Assembly (NCBI GenBank): GCA_029547205.1
Contig: JAKPPT010000122.1
Location: 124,001-188,000 of the forward strand
Origin: Spirochaetota bacterium
GTDB taxonomy: Bacteria; Spirochaetota; Spirochaetia; Treponematales; UBA12059
DNA: 64,000 nucleotides
Direction: 5' to 3'
The stretch's first letter is position 1; the number at the start of each line of letters is the position of its first letter. Positions 18,480-28,805 of the stretch are shown piece by piece. The position numbers and the translations under genes are program-made. The notes beneath the pieces are model-generated. The model was not told the DNA's origin and searched no databases. It was given only the letters and a program-made list of their open reading frames with translations.

Positions 18480-18521
18480 GGGTCTGACCCTTTAGCTGCT
18501 TAAAAAAGGTGGGTCTGACCC
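18480..18521 (+). repeat. Two REP-like palindromes upstream of ffh
   Basis: GGGTCTGACCC occurs at 18480-18490 and 18511-18521, each followed by CTTT-rich sequence. Five-base arms (GGGTC/GACCC) flank a single T. The second copy extends as CCCTTTTGTCAATTTT, almost identical to the copy inside the nearby transposase gene. The surrounding interval 18460-18768 is otherwise AT-rich with no gene seen. Confidence 0.75.
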
Positions 18522-18768
18522 TTTTGTCAATTTTTTCGATATTATGCAGGGTTAAACAATTCTGGTCAACAGAATATATTCAATTTTTTGTCTAATTTGA
18601 GATAATTATTTTTTTGTTTTTGGAAAATTTTTATTAGTTTCAGAATTTTTAGAATCAAATTTGACAAATTATAGTACAATTCAAATGCATTAAGGATATA
18701 GTTAGCCCAACATTTTTTTATTGAGAATTAAAATAAAAATAAAATCTACGGTCTACTGGTAGCTTATA

Positions 18769-19380
18769 CTACTTTTTATGCTTTCGCTTATGCTTTTTCA
18801 TTTTAATTTGCATTGTCACATTAAAAATTACTTTTTTTGTGATTTCTTTCTGCCTAAGGGTCTGACCCTTTTGTAATTTTGATATAGCCTTCATATGCAA
18901 ATCAACTGACCAGGGGCTCATCCAGCGCGATACAAAATCAGGCGCAAATCTATAAAACGCAAGCGAACTCCATGGCCAGCTTAGTTCATTTTTAACGAGC
19001 TCTGCTTTTACTGGATTTTGATTTAGATATTCAAAACATTGTTCCACATCGTTTTGCGTTCTGAGTACACGTGAAAAATATCTATCGCCCCAGATGTGCC
19101 CAGTTCGTTTCATAGCCTTGTTATAGCGAATTGTATATGTCATCAACAGTCGCTGCATAATTTTGGGGAGTTCCATATCTAACGTGCTAATAATAAAATG
19201 TACATGATTATCCATAATCGCAAAGTGTTCGAACTTAAAACCCATCTCTGTCTGAAGTTTTTCCATAATCTCTAACATGATGCTTTTACAGAGCACTTCC
19301 TGTAGATGCAACTCTCTATTATTTATTCGTGCACTTACATGGTAAGTACCACCAGGCACGAGTTCGCGCAGTTTACGCAT
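18769..19380 (-). CDS. REP-associated tyrosine transposase (RAYT, Y1 family)
   Basis: A 203-residue protein starting at the ATG at 19380, which has a strong AAGGAGG site; upstream codons in frame look non-coding. The single-strand transposase HUH motif is HVHFI in AIMDNHVHFIIS, and the catalytic tyrosine lies in CFEYLNQNPVKAELV, the RAYT YLNPV-type helix. The start PGGTYHVSARINNRE is also typical. RAYTs mobilise or process REP palindromes and are usually single-copy domesticated elements. The reading frame runs through a GGGTCTGACCC copy (18858-18868, encoding part of KLQKGQTLRQ) into a very basic lysine/histidine tail, so the C-terminus may have been extended by the repeat. Confidence 0.88.
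   Translation of the reverse strand: MRKLRELVPGGTYHVSARINNRELHLQEVLCKSIMLEIMEKLQTEMGFKFEHFAIMDNHVHFIISTLDMELPKIMQRLLMTYTIRYNKAMKRTGHIWGDRYFSRVLRTQNDVEQCFEYLNQNPVKAELVKNELSWPWSSLAFYRFAPDFVSRWMSPWSVDLHMKAISKLQKGQTLRQKEITKKVIFNVTMQIKMKKHKRKHKK
18858..18868 (+). repeat. REP-like palindrome inside the RAYT coding region
   Basis: A third GGGTCTGACCC, followed by CTTTTGTAATTTTGATAT. It is in the last 35 codons of the transposase gene. Confidence 0.75.
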
Positions 19381-19507
19381 ATATGCCTCCTTGAAAAAAG
19401 AGATTTTTTGCATTGCAATACTTGCACATACGGTTAAACTGCTTGAGACCAATTTCTGCATGCACTTTTCATTGATAAAACAGCATTTCTGTGTATACAA
19501 TAAGTAC

Positions 19508-21394
19508 ATGGCAACAGATATCGATGTTCTTCAACTTTTAAAATCATACGCACAGAAAAACCGAACCTATGATATTGGTTATCGAAATTTTGCAATAACA
19601 CTATCAAAGCAGTTTAGAGCTGCAGATCAAACTATTCCTCTCTATCGAGACCTTGTGCTAAACCCAGATGTCGTGCTCGTTCCAAGACTGATGAAATTGG
19701 CTCAAAAGCGAGAAGTCGCCCTTATACTCGCAGGCAATGAAATTGACACGATTCGCTTGCCAGAATCATGTATTAACCCTCTCATAGCTGAATATGCACG
19801 CATTGAAGAATTCCCGGAAGTACCGTTCCCCGATGAAGAAATGCTAAAACTCTCAATTCCTCCCGAATGGATTCTCTCAATAGGCATTGATGATGAATTT
19901 AAGAGAGTCCTTGATGCAGAAGACACCAATAACATCCCCATTTGCAGAATTTCATTTCCGGAAGGAATTAAATCGATGATAATTCCTGTGGAAACAATTA
20001 AAAACAAGCTCCTCGAATTTGCTATATTAAAAATCAGACATTATTTGCGTAAAGGCGCTAACAAAGATTATATCCAGCAGCGGCTTTTAGGTGCTTTTCC
20101 GACTAAAGATATGCTCGTTAGAGATTCCATGACCGGTATTCTCATTAAGCCATACGATCTCATTTCAGAAATTCAAAATGCGAAGAGTGATTTTACATTC
20201 CCATTTGTGGCATATCTCAACAATTCTATCCGTAAGGATATTATGAACAAAGGTGAGCAAACCCCAGATGATGTAGCGGTACTTCAGGCTACCTATATTC
20301 TTGATTTATTCACCAATTATCATAAAAGCAAAGCACAGCGCTCTTTTGACCGCGACAATGCATTTAAAACACTGGAACAGCTATTGGGAAAAGCACCATA
20401 CGCATATACTATCGAAGATATCTGTGATTTCCGTGATAGCCAGGGTCGTCCACTCTTAGGAAAATATACACGCGAAGAACTAGAAGACTGGCTGAAAGAA
20501 AAAACACGAGCTAAAGATGAAAACCATCTTCCTCAAATCCTTATACTCACGATTAAAGGACAACAGCTCTTTATAAAATTAGAATTTTTTCTTCCATATA
20601 TAGTCAACTTAATAAACAACATACGTCCAGGAGTACGATCAAAAATTATTCAGGAATGGCAAAGCATCATGTATCAGTTTGAAAAAATACCTGCCATGCT
20701 TTCCGATGAAGATTTTAACAAGTACCTTTCCTATAAAATTGATGAAATCAATCCAGCCCTATCGCAAGCATTGGCAAGTGGTTTTGCGCCACTAGTCTAT
20801 CAAGAAATTTATGGTTCACGAGGCGAAAAAAATAATCTTTATCCTCTTTTTGGCAATCTGAAACAAGCACCACTCAATGTACTCCTCCACCTTGACCGAC
20901 AGCATCTGCTTACTGATGTTAAAATTCTACTCCCTATCTGGTACACAATTCCTCTACTTTCATGGTTTTATAAGCTCATAAAAAAGATCAGTAAACGAAA
21001 ACCCCAAAAAGAACAAACAAAACGACAGGAACAGCCAGTCGCAAGACCTGAAAACAATCGAGCGCTGGAATTTTCTCAGATTGCAGGAAAATTAGAAAAG
21101 GATATTGTTCCACAAAACTATACAATCGATCAGTACCTGATGCTGCTCATTGACAAGTGGAATACCCTAATCAATCCAGAAGCTAAACGGAACCTGGTTG
21201 AAGACATCAATTCGCTCGTACGTGATTATCTTAGAAAAACACTCCGATCCATGAAACCATCTTCATTAACCCTTGAAAGAGTTGATTCTATGGCTAATAA
21301 TCTCCTCAGAGTTCCTGCACTCATGCAGATAAAAAATCATGGGGCTTTGCGAGAATACATTAAAACATATTTTTTAAAACTGCTTAAACGTTAA
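19508..21394 (+). CDS. Uncharacterised 628-residue protein
   Basis: I recognise no family. The protein is soluble for most of its length, rich in leucine, isoleucine and charged residues and probably mainly helical. A hydrophobic stretch near residues 475-490 ([18 protein letters not shown]) is followed by a highly basic linker ([18 protein letters not shown]), which suggests a membrane-proximal hinge before a helical C-terminal domain. The frame is open from 19391, but the first 39 codons overlap the divergent transposase leader; the ATG at 19508 is the more natural start, although no good ribosome site precedes either. Next comes a chemoreceptor gene on the same strand after 60 bases. Probably a spirochaete-restricted cytosolic or membrane-associated protein. 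Confidence 0.6.
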   Translation: MATDIDVLQLLKSYAQKNRTYDIGYRNFAITLSKQFRAADQTIPLYRDLVLNPDVVLVPRLMKLAQKREVALILAGNEIDTIRLPESCINPLIAEYARIEEFPEVPFPDEEMLKLSIPPEWILSIGIDDEFKRVLDAEDTNNIPICRISFPEGIKSMIIPVETIKNKLLEFAILKIRHYLRKGANKDYIQQRLLGAFPTKDMLVRDSMTGILIKPYDLISEIQNAKSDFTFPFVAYLNNSIRKDIMNKGEQTPDDVAVLQATYILDLFTNYHKSKAQRSFDRDNAFKTLEQLLGKAPYAYTIEDICDFRDSQGRPLLGKYTREELEDWLKEKTRAKDENHLPQILILTIKGQQLFIKLEFFLPYIVNLINNIRPGVRSKIIQEWQSIMYQFEKIPAMLSDEDFNKYLSYKIDEINPALSQALASGFAPLVYQEIYGSRGEKNNLYPLFGNLKQAPLNVLLHLDRQHLLTDVKILLPIWYTIPLLSWFYKLIKKISKRKPQKEQTKRQEQPVARPENNRALEFSQIAGKLEKDIVPQNYTIDQYLMLLIDKWNTLINPEAKRNLVEDINSLVRDYLRKTLRSMKPSSLTLERVDSMANNLLRVPALMQIKNHGALREYIKTYFLKLLKR

Positions 21395-21453
21395 GTCTAT
21401 TTGATACATCTAGTTTGCTTTTATACATCAGGATGATATCAGGGAGTAAGGTT

Positions 21454-23700
21454 ATGAAAACAATGAAAAACCGACATGTTATTTCCATTGCAGCGCGTAT
21501 TCAGATTGCAATTGCTATCTTATTGCTTGTTACCTTTACCACTATAACAGTGATTCTCCATAGCACTATTAAACGCACCGAACAGGTTATCACATCAAAT
21601 CTTGTCATTTCACTCGCTAACCAGTATGCCGCAGAAATCGATAAACACATAGAAGAAAACCTCAATGTAATTCGCAGTACTGCACGCATGTTTGCTGCTG
21701 TTACCTCAATGAAGCCATCTGAACAAAAATCGATTCTGCTTGGTTTTTCTCAAGCAATGGTAAACCAGAATATCACCATCGACACCTTATATCTCAGTAT
21801 CAATTCAGAATATTACAGTGGTTTCACAAGCAACGAAGCATGGGCATGCTATGAAAAAGATGGTAAGTCCATTCAGGAAAGTATTGATGAAGATACTCTC
21901 AATACTTTTCCCTGGTATACAACAATCAAGAGTCAAAATCAAGAAACTGTTTCTGACATGCACACCTCATACCAGAGCGGGAAACTGGTGATCTCGCTTG
22001 CAGTACCAATACAAAACTCCGATGCGCGTCAAATTGGAATTATTGCTGTTGATATTGATGTATTTACATTCAATGCAATCATCAGTCAAGCTCGTCCAAT
22101 GGGGAAAGGCTATGCAGTGCTGTTTACAAAGAATGGTACGATTCTCACCCATGGTGATAGCAATAAAGCAATTTATCAGACAGCGATGAACGCAGAACAG
22201 ACACAAGCTGCACTCAAAGCTTCTGATATAATTGTAGAACAGCGAACTATTGATTTTGAAGCCGAACGATGGAAAACTGGTTGGCAGCAGCTTAAAGAAC
22301 AACTTACACTCGGACAATCATATTCTGGTAGTTTGCAATCACTTTTTAACGGAACGATGTGGAAAGCTGGTATAGCGCCATTCAGGATTGGCAACTCATA
22401 TACTGTATGGGCTATTGGAATATTCCTGCCAGAAAGCCTTCTCACAAAAGATTTTAATAATTTTATAAAGGTACTTCTCATCATCGCAGGAATTGCTTTT
22501 ATAGCAAGTATGATTATCATTATTTTACTATCACAATCTTTCATGAAACCACTTACACTTTTTTCCAGAGCCTTTGTTAGTATCAGTCAGGGAGATGCTG
22601 ATTTAACACGAACAATCACCGTTTCAGGTAAAAGTGAAGTCACGCTGCTTGCAGAGTCATTTAATACTTTTCTGGCAAAATTGCGTGCTTTAGTATCACA
22701 AATCAAAGAAACTGCGCATACCGGCTATAAAATTGGCACAAATATCTATGAACAAAGCAATGCAACTTCACAGACACTTTTAACTGCACAAAATAATTTT
22801 GATGAAACTAAAAAGAAACTCGATGAGCTTACAGTATTGTTGCAGCAATTCTCCAGAACCGTAAGAAACATTGGAGAAAATTCTGAAGTATTAAATAAAA
22901 ACCTCGTAACGCAAACCAAAGAATCTGAAGCAGCAATGGAAAAAATTGATATCACTATTAAAAGTCTGGCGCAGCTCGCTAAAGTTGCTCTCGAAAAGAA
23001 GAAAGTCTCTGATAATCTCAATGCGAATGCTTCTGTAGCTATCAAAACAGTAGAGCAACTGGTAAACGGAGTTAAAGAAATCGCTCTCGATGCAGAAAAA
23101 ATAAAAAACTTTAATGAAATTATCAATGACATTGCAGAGCGTACTAATCTATTGGCAATGAATGCAGCTATCGAAGCAGCTCATGCAGGAGATAAGGGAA
23201 GAGGCTTTGCTGTAGTTGCCGATGAAATTAGAAAACTTGCAGAAGAAGCCGGGAAAAATGCTTCTCTCATTCAAAATGAAATAAGCGGAATTCTATCACG
23301 AATCGAACATGCAATAACCGATTCTGCAGATGCTAATACCTCAATACAGGAACTTGCACGAGGAACCTCAGAAATGGCAGAAGCAATGAACAGTATGATT
23401 GGCTCTGTGCGTCAGTCTGCTCAACAAACTGGAAGTATCTCGGATGTTTTTGAAAAACTAAAACATGCTGCAGGAGAAAGCATGCATGATGTCTCTGAAA
23501 TTTCAGAAAACTCACAATTACTGCTTGCTGAAAATGAGAAAAATGAAACGCTGATAGCCAATATGATAACTGTTCTTGAAGATTTTATACAAACATCAGA
23601 AGCCATGCTTCAATCAATAACAGCCATTTCAAAACTTGGTAAAGAAAATATCGAGGCACTAACCTATCTTGAACAAGAAGTTTCACGATTCACGGTATAA
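21454..23700 (+). CDS. Methyl-accepting chemotaxis protein with dCache-like sensor
   Basis: Starting at the ATG at 21454 (GGGAG upstream), 748 residues. A transmembrane segment (about 14-38), a periplasmic domain of about 300 residues that looks like a double Cache domain ([18 protein letters not shown], then WYTTIKSQ and [19 protein letters not shown]), a second membrane segment (about 335-358), HAMP and the signalling domain with tip [16 protein letters not shown] and [17 protein letters not shown]. Cache domains typically bind amino acids, organic acids or other small nutrients. It is followed after two bases by the CorC-like gene. Confidence 0.92.
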   Translation: MKTMKNRHVISIAARIQIAIAILLLVTFTTITVILHSTIKRTEQVITSNLVISLANQYAAEIDKHIEENLNVIRSTARMFAAVTSMKPSEQKSILLGFSQAMVNQNITIDTLYLSINSEYYSGFTSNEAWACYEKDGKSIQESIDEDTLNTFPWYTTIKSQNQETVSDMHTSYQSGKLVISLAVPIQNSDARQIGIIAVDIDVFTFNAIISQARPMGKGYAVLFTKNGTILTHGDSNKAIYQTAMNAEQTQAALKASDIIVEQRTIDFEAERWKTGWQQLKEQLTLGQSYSGSLQSLFNGTMWKAGIAPFRIGNSYTVWAIGIFLPESLLTKDFNNFIKVLLIIAGIAFIASMIIIILLSQSFMKPLTLFSRAFVSISQGDADLTRTITVSGKSEVTLLAESFNTFLAKLRALVSQIKETAHTGYKIGTNIYEQSNATSQTLLTAQNNFDETKKKLDELTVLLQQFSRTVRNIGENSEVLNKNLVTQTKESEAAMEKIDITIKSLAQLAKVALEKKKVSDNLNANASVAIKTVEQLVNGVKEIALDAEKIKNFNEIINDIAERTNLLAMNAAIEAAHAGDKGRGFAVVADEIRKLAEEAGKNASLIQNEISGILSRIEHAITDSADANTSIQELARGTSEMAEAMNSMIGSVRQSAQQTGSISDVFEKLKHAAGESMHDVSEISENSQLLLAENEKNETLIANMITVLEDFIQTSEAMLQSITAISKLGKENIEALTYLEQEVSRFTV

Positions 23701-23702
23701 TC

Positions 23703-24944
23703 ATGATCGATATGTATAAACTAATTGCTGTTCTGGTTTCTCTCGCTTTTTCGTTTATATTCTCCGCAGCAGAAACCGCATTTACATCACTTACCATGAT
23801 TCAAATAGCTGGATTAAAAAAGCGTAAGAGAAATACTTTTTTTATCGAAAAATTAACTGAAAAACCCGATGAACTCTTATCAACAATCCTTGTTGGTAAT
23901 AACATTGTCAACATTCTAGTTTCAATTTTAACGAGCGATATCATTCTTGAACGATTTGGTAATATTAATATTGCGCTGGTCACAGGAATTTTGACATTTG
24001 TAATTCTCATTATTGGAGAAGTCACACCGAAACGTATCGCTATTGCTCACAATGAGACAATCGCCCTAGCTTTCGCACCCCTTATTTACTGCATTGCAAT
24101 CGTATTTAAGCCAATTGTTTTTATTATTAACAGTACCAGCAATATTATAACGCGAATCTTTGGGAAAAATACCAGAAAAGAAATCTCTCTGGAAACTTTC
24201 ATCCAAATGCTTGCAATAGCAGAACACATGAATATTATCGATAAAATCAATGCTTCAATGATAAAAAACATACTCAGACTCAAAAAAACCACAGCACTTT
24301 CGGTGATGACACATCGCAAGGATGTAGTAAAGCTCGATGATTCTATAAGCTGCGAAAATGCAATACAGGAAATTATTAATAAAAACATAACATGGATACC
24401 TGTATACAGCAAAAGCGAGGAACTCATAACTGGCGTTGTTAGACTCAAAGATATTTTCAAAATGATTTTAGAGGGACAGGGACATTTTACTTTAAAAAAA
24501 ATTGCTGCACAGCCTGTTTTTGTGACACAATCAAAATCTCTTGATGATATTTTTAATATCATGAAACACACTCGAGAAAAAATTGTCATTGTTATGGATG
24601 AATATGGCGGTTTTTCTGGCATTATTACCATGCAGGATATAATCGAAGAGATTGTCGGTGAATTATATGACAAGAATGCTCCTGCGGAATCCCGAATAAA
24701 ACGCCTCTCTGATGGTACCTATAGCATTGCAGGTGATACACCACTTGTTGCTGTACTCGATTTTTTTTCTAAAAATCTTTCAGAAATGCCCCCTGCACAT
24801 ACTTTAGCTGGTTACTGTGCATGGCTCTTAAATCGAATCCCCGAAAAAAACGATAAAATTAAAACCGAATTTGGAGAAATTACTATTACTGAGGTTCGGC
24901 ACAATAGAGTACTTTCAACTATTGTAAAGCCCCTCGATGAGTAA
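23703..24944 (+). CDS. CorC/HlyC-family protein with CNNM (DUF21) and CBS domains
   Basis: A 413-residue protein. Three to four hydrophobic segments form an N-terminal DUF21/CNNM domain (about 1-170, with SAAETAFTSL and IGEVTPKRIAI). Two CBS domains (about 190-315) and a C-terminal CorC_HlyC domain (about 325-405) follow. The segment MDEYGGFSGIITMQDIIEEIVGEL (read in two halves) is the family signature. Members are linked to magnesium, cobalt or sodium export and to divalent-cation homeostasis; older haemolysin labels are misleading. An AAGCTT repeat and a bidirectional terminator lie downstream. Confidence 0.9.
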   Translation: MIDMYKLIAVLVSLAFSFIFSAAETAFTSLTMIQIAGLKKRKRNTFFIEKLTEKPDELLSTILVGNNIVNILVSILTSDIILERFGNINIALVTGILTFVILIIGEVTPKRIAIAHNETIALAFAPLIYCIAIVFKPIVFIINSTSNIITRIFGKNTRKEISLETFIQMLAIAEHMNIIDKINASMIKNILRLKKTTALSVMTHRKDVVKLDDSISCENAIQEIINKNITWIPVYSKSEELITGVVRLKDIFKMILEGQGHFTLKKIAAQPVFVTQSKSLDDIFNIMKHTREKIVIVMDEYGGFSGIITMQDIIEEIVGELYDKNAPAESRIKRLSDGTYSIAGDTPLVAVLDFFSKNLSEMPPAHTLAGYCAWLLNRIPEKNDKIKTEFGEITITEVRHNRVLSTIVKPLDE

Positions 24945-24950
24945 AATAGT

Positions 24951-24975
24951 AGTGTCATAAAGCTTGTGAATCTGT
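24951..24975 (-). repeat. Dispersed AAGCTT palindromic repeat, copy 2
   Basis: On the minus strand the sequence reads TTCACAAGCTTTATGACACT, seven bases beyond the CorC-like gene stop. Confidence 0.6.
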
Positions 24976-25042
24976 CGCAAAGCAGGCTGCAAAATGTATG
25001 CCCATTGGTGTCTGTGAAATACCTGACCGGGTGCACAAAAAG

Positions 25043-25074
25043 AAAAAACCAGCTGGATTACAGCTGGTTTTTTA
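25043..25074. terminator. Bidirectional terminator after tRNA-Asn
   Basis: AACCAGCTG pairs with CAGCTGGTT around a five-base loop, flanked by A and T runs. It ends the tRNA transcript (minus strand) and also lies downstream of the CorC-like gene. Confidence 0.85.
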
Positions 25075-25147
25075 CTCCCCCGCGCGGGTTCGAACCACGG
25101 ACCCAGTGGTTAACAGCCACTTGCTCTGCCGACTGAGCTACAGGGGA
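25075..25147 (-). tRNA. tRNA-Asn (GTT)
   Basis: A 73-base cloverleaf on the minus strand. The acceptor stem TCCCCTG pairs with CGGGGGA with one G-T pair. The D-arm AGCTCAGTCGG..AGAGC, the anticodon loop CTGTTAA (anticodon GTT) and the T-arm with GGTTCGAAC are all present. The discriminator base is G, as usual for tRNA-Asn. CCA is not encoded, so it must be added by the CCA-adding enzyme. Confidence 0.97.
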
Positions 25148-25158
25148 AGGACAATAGA

Positions 25159-25187
25159 AACATAGCAAAACTAAAAAATATTGTCAA
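25159..25187 (-). promoter_or_regulatory. Promoter of tRNA-Asn
   Basis: On the minus strand a perfect TTGACA (25187-25182), a 17-base spacer and TATGTT (25164-25159) sit about 12 bases upstream of the mature tRNA 5' end. Confidence 0.75.
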
Positions 25188-25395
25188 TATACTTGTATAC
25201 AAATTTTGCAACAAAAATTTTTGCACATAGTATTTGCATACTGGTAATGTTTCATTCTGTACATTTCAATTTTTAATATACTGTTTTATTTTTTACAGTG
25301 TTTCGTTAAAACACTTTGACAGAATCGTATTTATCTGCTATGAATTTGAGGTCTGCAAGTTAAGCAGACTATCCCATGCAAACAGGTGGAAATAC

Positions 25396-26436
25396 ATGTA
25401 CAAGTGGTATGCGATTAAACGCATCCTGAAAGGCATTGTTATTTACTCCTTGCTGATCTTTACGTTCTCTCTGCTCTTTAACAAAGTTGCTGATGAGACC
25501 CAACGCTCTCAGATCGAAGAACAAGTTCGTGCTGAAGCGATGAGACAGAAAGGAAAAAAAGCAGAAGAAATAAAAGCTTTTCAGGACCAGAGGCGAAAAG
25601 CCCTCATCCGTCTTTACGGTCTTGATAAACCATATTTTGAAAAGGTTATTTCGCGAACAGTGAAAACGCTAACCTTTAATTTTGGAAAATCAACCATTAT
25701 AAAATCGAGCGATGGTGACCGTGATGTTCGAAAAATAATTTTTGAAACTATTCCGCGATCGTTGTTGCTCTTTACTCTAGCTGCCATTATAGAACTTATC
25801 ATTGCTATAATTTTAGGTCTTAAAAAAGCTCAAAATCCTGGTAAGAGTCTTGATAAAGGAACAACATTAGTTACCATGATTCTCTATGGATTACCCACAT
25901 GGTGGCTTGCAATGCTCCTTGTTATGCTTTTTGCGTATATCATTAAAATTTTCCCGTCTGGTGGAATGTACTCGTCACCTCCTCCTGAAGGAATTATGCG
26001 ACTTTTTGATATGCTCTACCATATGATACTTCCGCTCGCAACGCTTGTCCTGCTCGGTTTCTGGGGCGGCTCATTTTTTATCCGAAACATCGTGCTGAGC
26101 ATTTTACAGGAAGACTACATTATGAGCGCACGCGCGCGTGGTATTCCTGAAAAGAAAGTTCTTTTTGGCCATACACTGCGTTCTGCTGCACCTCCCATTG
26201 TTACGATGGTATTGTTAGGCATTATCGGCTCTTTGGGTGGCGCTATAATTTTTGAAGGTATCTTCTCCTGGCCTGGTATGGGAAACCTATACTGGATCGC
26301 ATTACAGCAAAATGATATCCCGGTTTTGCTGGCTGACCTTGCAATCACAACAGGTATCTATCAATTAGGTCTCATAGCGCTTGACCTTATTTATGGATTC
26401 CTCGATCCGCGTATTAAAGTAGGAGGCAAAGCATGA
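25396..26436 (+). CDS. Opp/Dpp-type ABC transporter permease (DppB-like)
   Basis: The ATG at 25396 has AGGTGG upstream and gives 346 residues; the longer open frame upstream looks non-coding. There is one N-terminal membrane segment, then a charged helical periplasmic stretch (about 35-85, rich in KAEEIKAFQDQRRK), then five membrane segments. The cytoplasmic EAA loop is EDYIMSARARGIPEKKVLFG. It is the first gene of a four-gene operon and overlaps the next gene by four bases. DppB-family permeases import oligopeptides, or in some anaerobes cello- or other oligosaccharides. The substrate is not evident. Confidence 0.9.
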   Translation: MYKWYAIKRILKGIVIYSLLIFTFSLLFNKVADETQRSQIEEQVRAEAMRQKGKKAEEIKAFQDQRRKALIRLYGLDKPYFEKVISRTVKTLTFNFGKSTIIKSSDGDRDVRKIIFETIPRSLLLFTLAAIIELIIAIILGLKKAQNPGKSLDKGTTLVTMILYGLPTWWLAMLLVMLFAYIIKIFPSGGMYSSPPPEGIMRLFDMLYHMILPLATLVLLGFWGGSFFIRNIVLSILQEDYIMSARARGIPEKKVLFGHTLRSAAPPIVTMVLLGIIGSLGGAIIFEGIFSWPGMGNLYWIALQQNDIPVLLADLAITTGIYQLGLIALDLIYGFLDPRIKVGGKA

Positions 26437-27833
26437 GCCAGTTTATGGAATTTTGGAATGAGTTTAAGCGGGATAAATCTGGTCTTGTAGGTTTAGGAAT
26501 TCTTATTCTTTGTATCCTGCTTGTTGTTTTTGAACCCTTAATCATTCCGTATAAAGAAGCAGGTACAAAGTGGCGCAGTATTGAGTACTGGCAGGATAAT
26601 AGCCAGAGTGCTCCACCTGTTTGGACTAATCTTTTTACAAAAACCAAACAAGCAGCATCCGCAGATCTTCGTGATTTTAGTAAGACCGTGGATGCTGATG
26701 GAAATACAATTTATCAGTTCCACTATAATTACCAATACGATCTTGCTCCGTACGACCTTATCATCCGAGCAGTTGGAACCGGAACGATTCCTCTTACAGT
26801 TTCTGTGATGCGTCCCGACAAACAGGTTATTGAGCTCTTCTCTACCTCGCTTTATAATCTTTCTGAAAATGAGCCAATAAGAATTTCTATACTCAATAGT
26901 TCTCGTGATTCAGCACTCTCTTTTGTAAGAGAATTTGAATCAGAAGAAAATTTTGGCAACATTCAAACCATGAGTGCTGGTGTTACTGAAATTATTTTCT
27001 CAGAAGCAAAACCTGGTTTTGTTCAAAATCAGATTCCCCTCAAGGGCAACTACATTTTTGAAATAAAAGTATCGCAACCCATAGCCGAGGAAGGACAAGA
27101 AATACCAAAGGTTTACTTCGAAGAGCCTCACATTTCAGTTGTTGGAAGAGTTTCTGGACTGCTCGGTACCGATAACTCTAAGCGTGATATCTTTTCAGGT
27201 ATTATTGCAGGTTTAAAGTGGGCACTCCTCATTGGTTTCTTCACCAGTATTATTTCTGTATTTGTTGGAGTAATCTACGGCATTATTACCGCATACTTTG
27301 GTGGCAAAGTTGATTCAGCTATGATGTTCTTCTGGGACTACTTTATTTCACTCCCGGTATTACCAATTCTTATTGTTGCTGCAGCAATCTTTAAACCGAG
27401 TATCTGGACTCTCGTTGGTGTACTTATCGTATTCTCATGGGCAGGATCGGTTAAAACAGTTCGATCGATAGCCCTCCAGATTAAAGAGGAAACTTTTGTT
27501 GAAGCAGCTCGCGCTCTAGGAGCAAGCCATGGAAGAATCATCTTCCGTCATATGGCTCCTATTCTCATACCGTATTCATTTGCATCAATGGCGCTTGCAG
27601 TTCCCGGTGCTATTATCTACGAATCAACAGTCAGTCTCCTTGGTCTTGGCGATACTACTGTTGTTACCTGGGGACAAATTCTCAATGATGCATATCAGGG
27701 ACAGGCAATGCTTACTGGACTCTGGTGGTGGATCATTCCTCCTGGATTAGCCATAGCAATTATTGGAATGACCTTTGCTTTCCTAGGCTTTGCCCTGGAT
27801 AGAATCTTACATCCTAAACTGCAAACGAGGTAA
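26433..27833 (+). CDS. Opp/Dpp-type ABC permease with large extracytoplasmic insertion (DppC-like)
   Basis: A 466-residue permease, well above the usual 280-320 for DppC. The first membrane segment (about 16-38) is followed by some 190 residues before the next one near 260. This insertion is polar, strand-rich and has segments such as LAPYDLIIRAVGTGTIPL and PLKGNYIFEIKVSQ, suggesting a periplasmic beta-sandwich. The core domain has the EAA loop ETFVEAARALGASHGRIIFR. The insertion could substitute for or dock a solute receptor, since no binding protein is encoded in this operon; that is inference. Similar long DppC proteins are known in Thermotoga and spirochaetes. Confidence 0.88.
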   Translation: MSQFMEFWNEFKRDKSGLVGLGILILCILLVVFEPLIIPYKEAGTKWRSIEYWQDNSQSAPPVWTNLFTKTKQAASADLRDFSKTVDADGNTIYQFHYNYQYDLAPYDLIIRAVGTGTIPLTVSVMRPDKQVIELFSTSLYNLSENEPIRISILNSSRDSALSFVREFESEENFGNIQTMSAGVTEIIFSEAKPGFVQNQIPLKGNYIFEIKVSQPIAEEGQEIPKVYFEEPHISVVGRVSGLLGTDNSKRDIFSGIIAGLKWALLIGFFTSIISVFVGVIYGIITAYFGGKVDSAMMFFWDYFISLPVLPILIVAAAIFKPSIWTLVGVLIVFSWAGSVKTVRSIALQIKEETFVEAARALGASHGRIIFRHMAPILIPYSFASMALAVPGAIIYESTVSLLGLGDTTVVTWGQILNDAYQGQAMLTGLWWWIIPPGLAIAIIGMTFAFLGFALDRILHPKLQTR

Positions 27834-27836
27834 GCC

Positions 27837-28805
27837 ATGGAAAATTTACTTGAAGTCAAGAATTTACGACTCTACTATCACACATCAAAAGGTGCTGTAA
27901 AAGCACTGGACGATGTTTCTTTTTCACTTAAAGAAGGAGAAACGCTTGGTCTTGTAGGTGAATCCGGATGTGGAAAAACCACTACTGGTGTTGCATTGCT
28001 TAAAATGCCAAGCCCTCCAGGAAGAATTGAAAAGGGTTCACAGATCATTATTGATGGAACCGATATCGTTCCTCTTTCCGATAAGGAAATTCGCAAGAAT
28101 ATCCGCTGGGAAAAGATCTCAATGGTGTTCCAGGGTGCTATGAACTGCCTTACGCCCGTGTATACCATTGGCAGGCAGATGCTCGAAACACTCAATGAAC
28201 ACCGCATGATGGAAGAAAAACAGGCAGTTGAACTCATAAAAGAATACCTCGGCCATGTTGGTCTTCCTCCTGAGGTTATGAACCGATATCCTCATGAGCT
28301 TTCCGGCGGTATGAAACAGCGTGTTGTTATTGCGTCCGCATTGTTCCTAAAGCCCCGTCTCGTTATTCTCGATGAACCAACTACTGCGTTGGACGTAATT
28401 GTACAGGCACAGATTATCAATCTGCTCAAAGAACTTAAGAAAACATTCAATCTTTCATTTATCTTCATTACGCATGACCTTGCTCTTGAAGCAGAAGTAA
28501 GTGACAGAATTTGTGTTATGTACGCTGGAAAAATTGCAGAGCTTGGCACCAATGCACAGATTTATGGCAAAGAGCCACTCCATCCGTATACGCAAAAACT
28601 GCTGCAGGCAACACCGCTCTTGCATAAAAAAGTTGATACACTAGCATTTATTCCCGGTACACCTCCCGATTTAATTAACCCGCCAACTGGATGTCGATTT
28701 AACCCACGCTGTCACTGTACCATGGAAAAATGCTTTACAGAGGAACCGCCTCTCATCGAGGTTGAACCTGGCCATCAAGTAGCCTGCTGGAGGTGTGTAA
28801 AATGA
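27837..28805 (+). CDS. Opp/Dpp-type ABC ATPase (DppD-like)
   Basis: A 322-residue ATPase three bases after the permease. Walker A is GESGCGKTTTG, the signature is LSGGMKQRVVIA, Walker B is LVILDEPTTALD, and the switch histidine is in FITHDLAL. The C-terminal oligopeptide/dipeptide domain ends with a cysteine-containing segment (GCRFNPRCHCTMEKCF), which in the DppD/OppD family can carry a 4Fe-4S cluster. The stop overlaps the start of the second ATPase as ATGA. Confidence 0.93.
   Translation: MENLLEVKNLRLYYHTSKGAVKALDDVSFSLKEGETLGLVGESGCGKTTTGVALLKMPSPPGRIEKGSQIIIDGTDIVPLSDKEIRKNIRWEKISMVFQGAMNCLTPVYTIGRQMLETLNEHRMMEEKQAVELIKEYLGHVGLPPEVMNRYPHELSGGMKQRVVIASALFLKPRLVILDEPTTALDVIVQAQIINLLKELKKTFNLSFIFITHDLALEAEVSDRICVMYAGKIAELGTNAQIYGKEPLHPYTQKLLQATPLLHKKVDTLAFIPGTPPDLINPPTGCRFNPRCHCTMEKCFTEEPPLIEVEPGHQVACWRCVK

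Noticed and set aside
18480-18868. CRISPR array
   Set aside because: The three short repeats are unevenly spaced (about 20 and 337 bases between them) and linked to a RAYT transposase; no cas gene is present.
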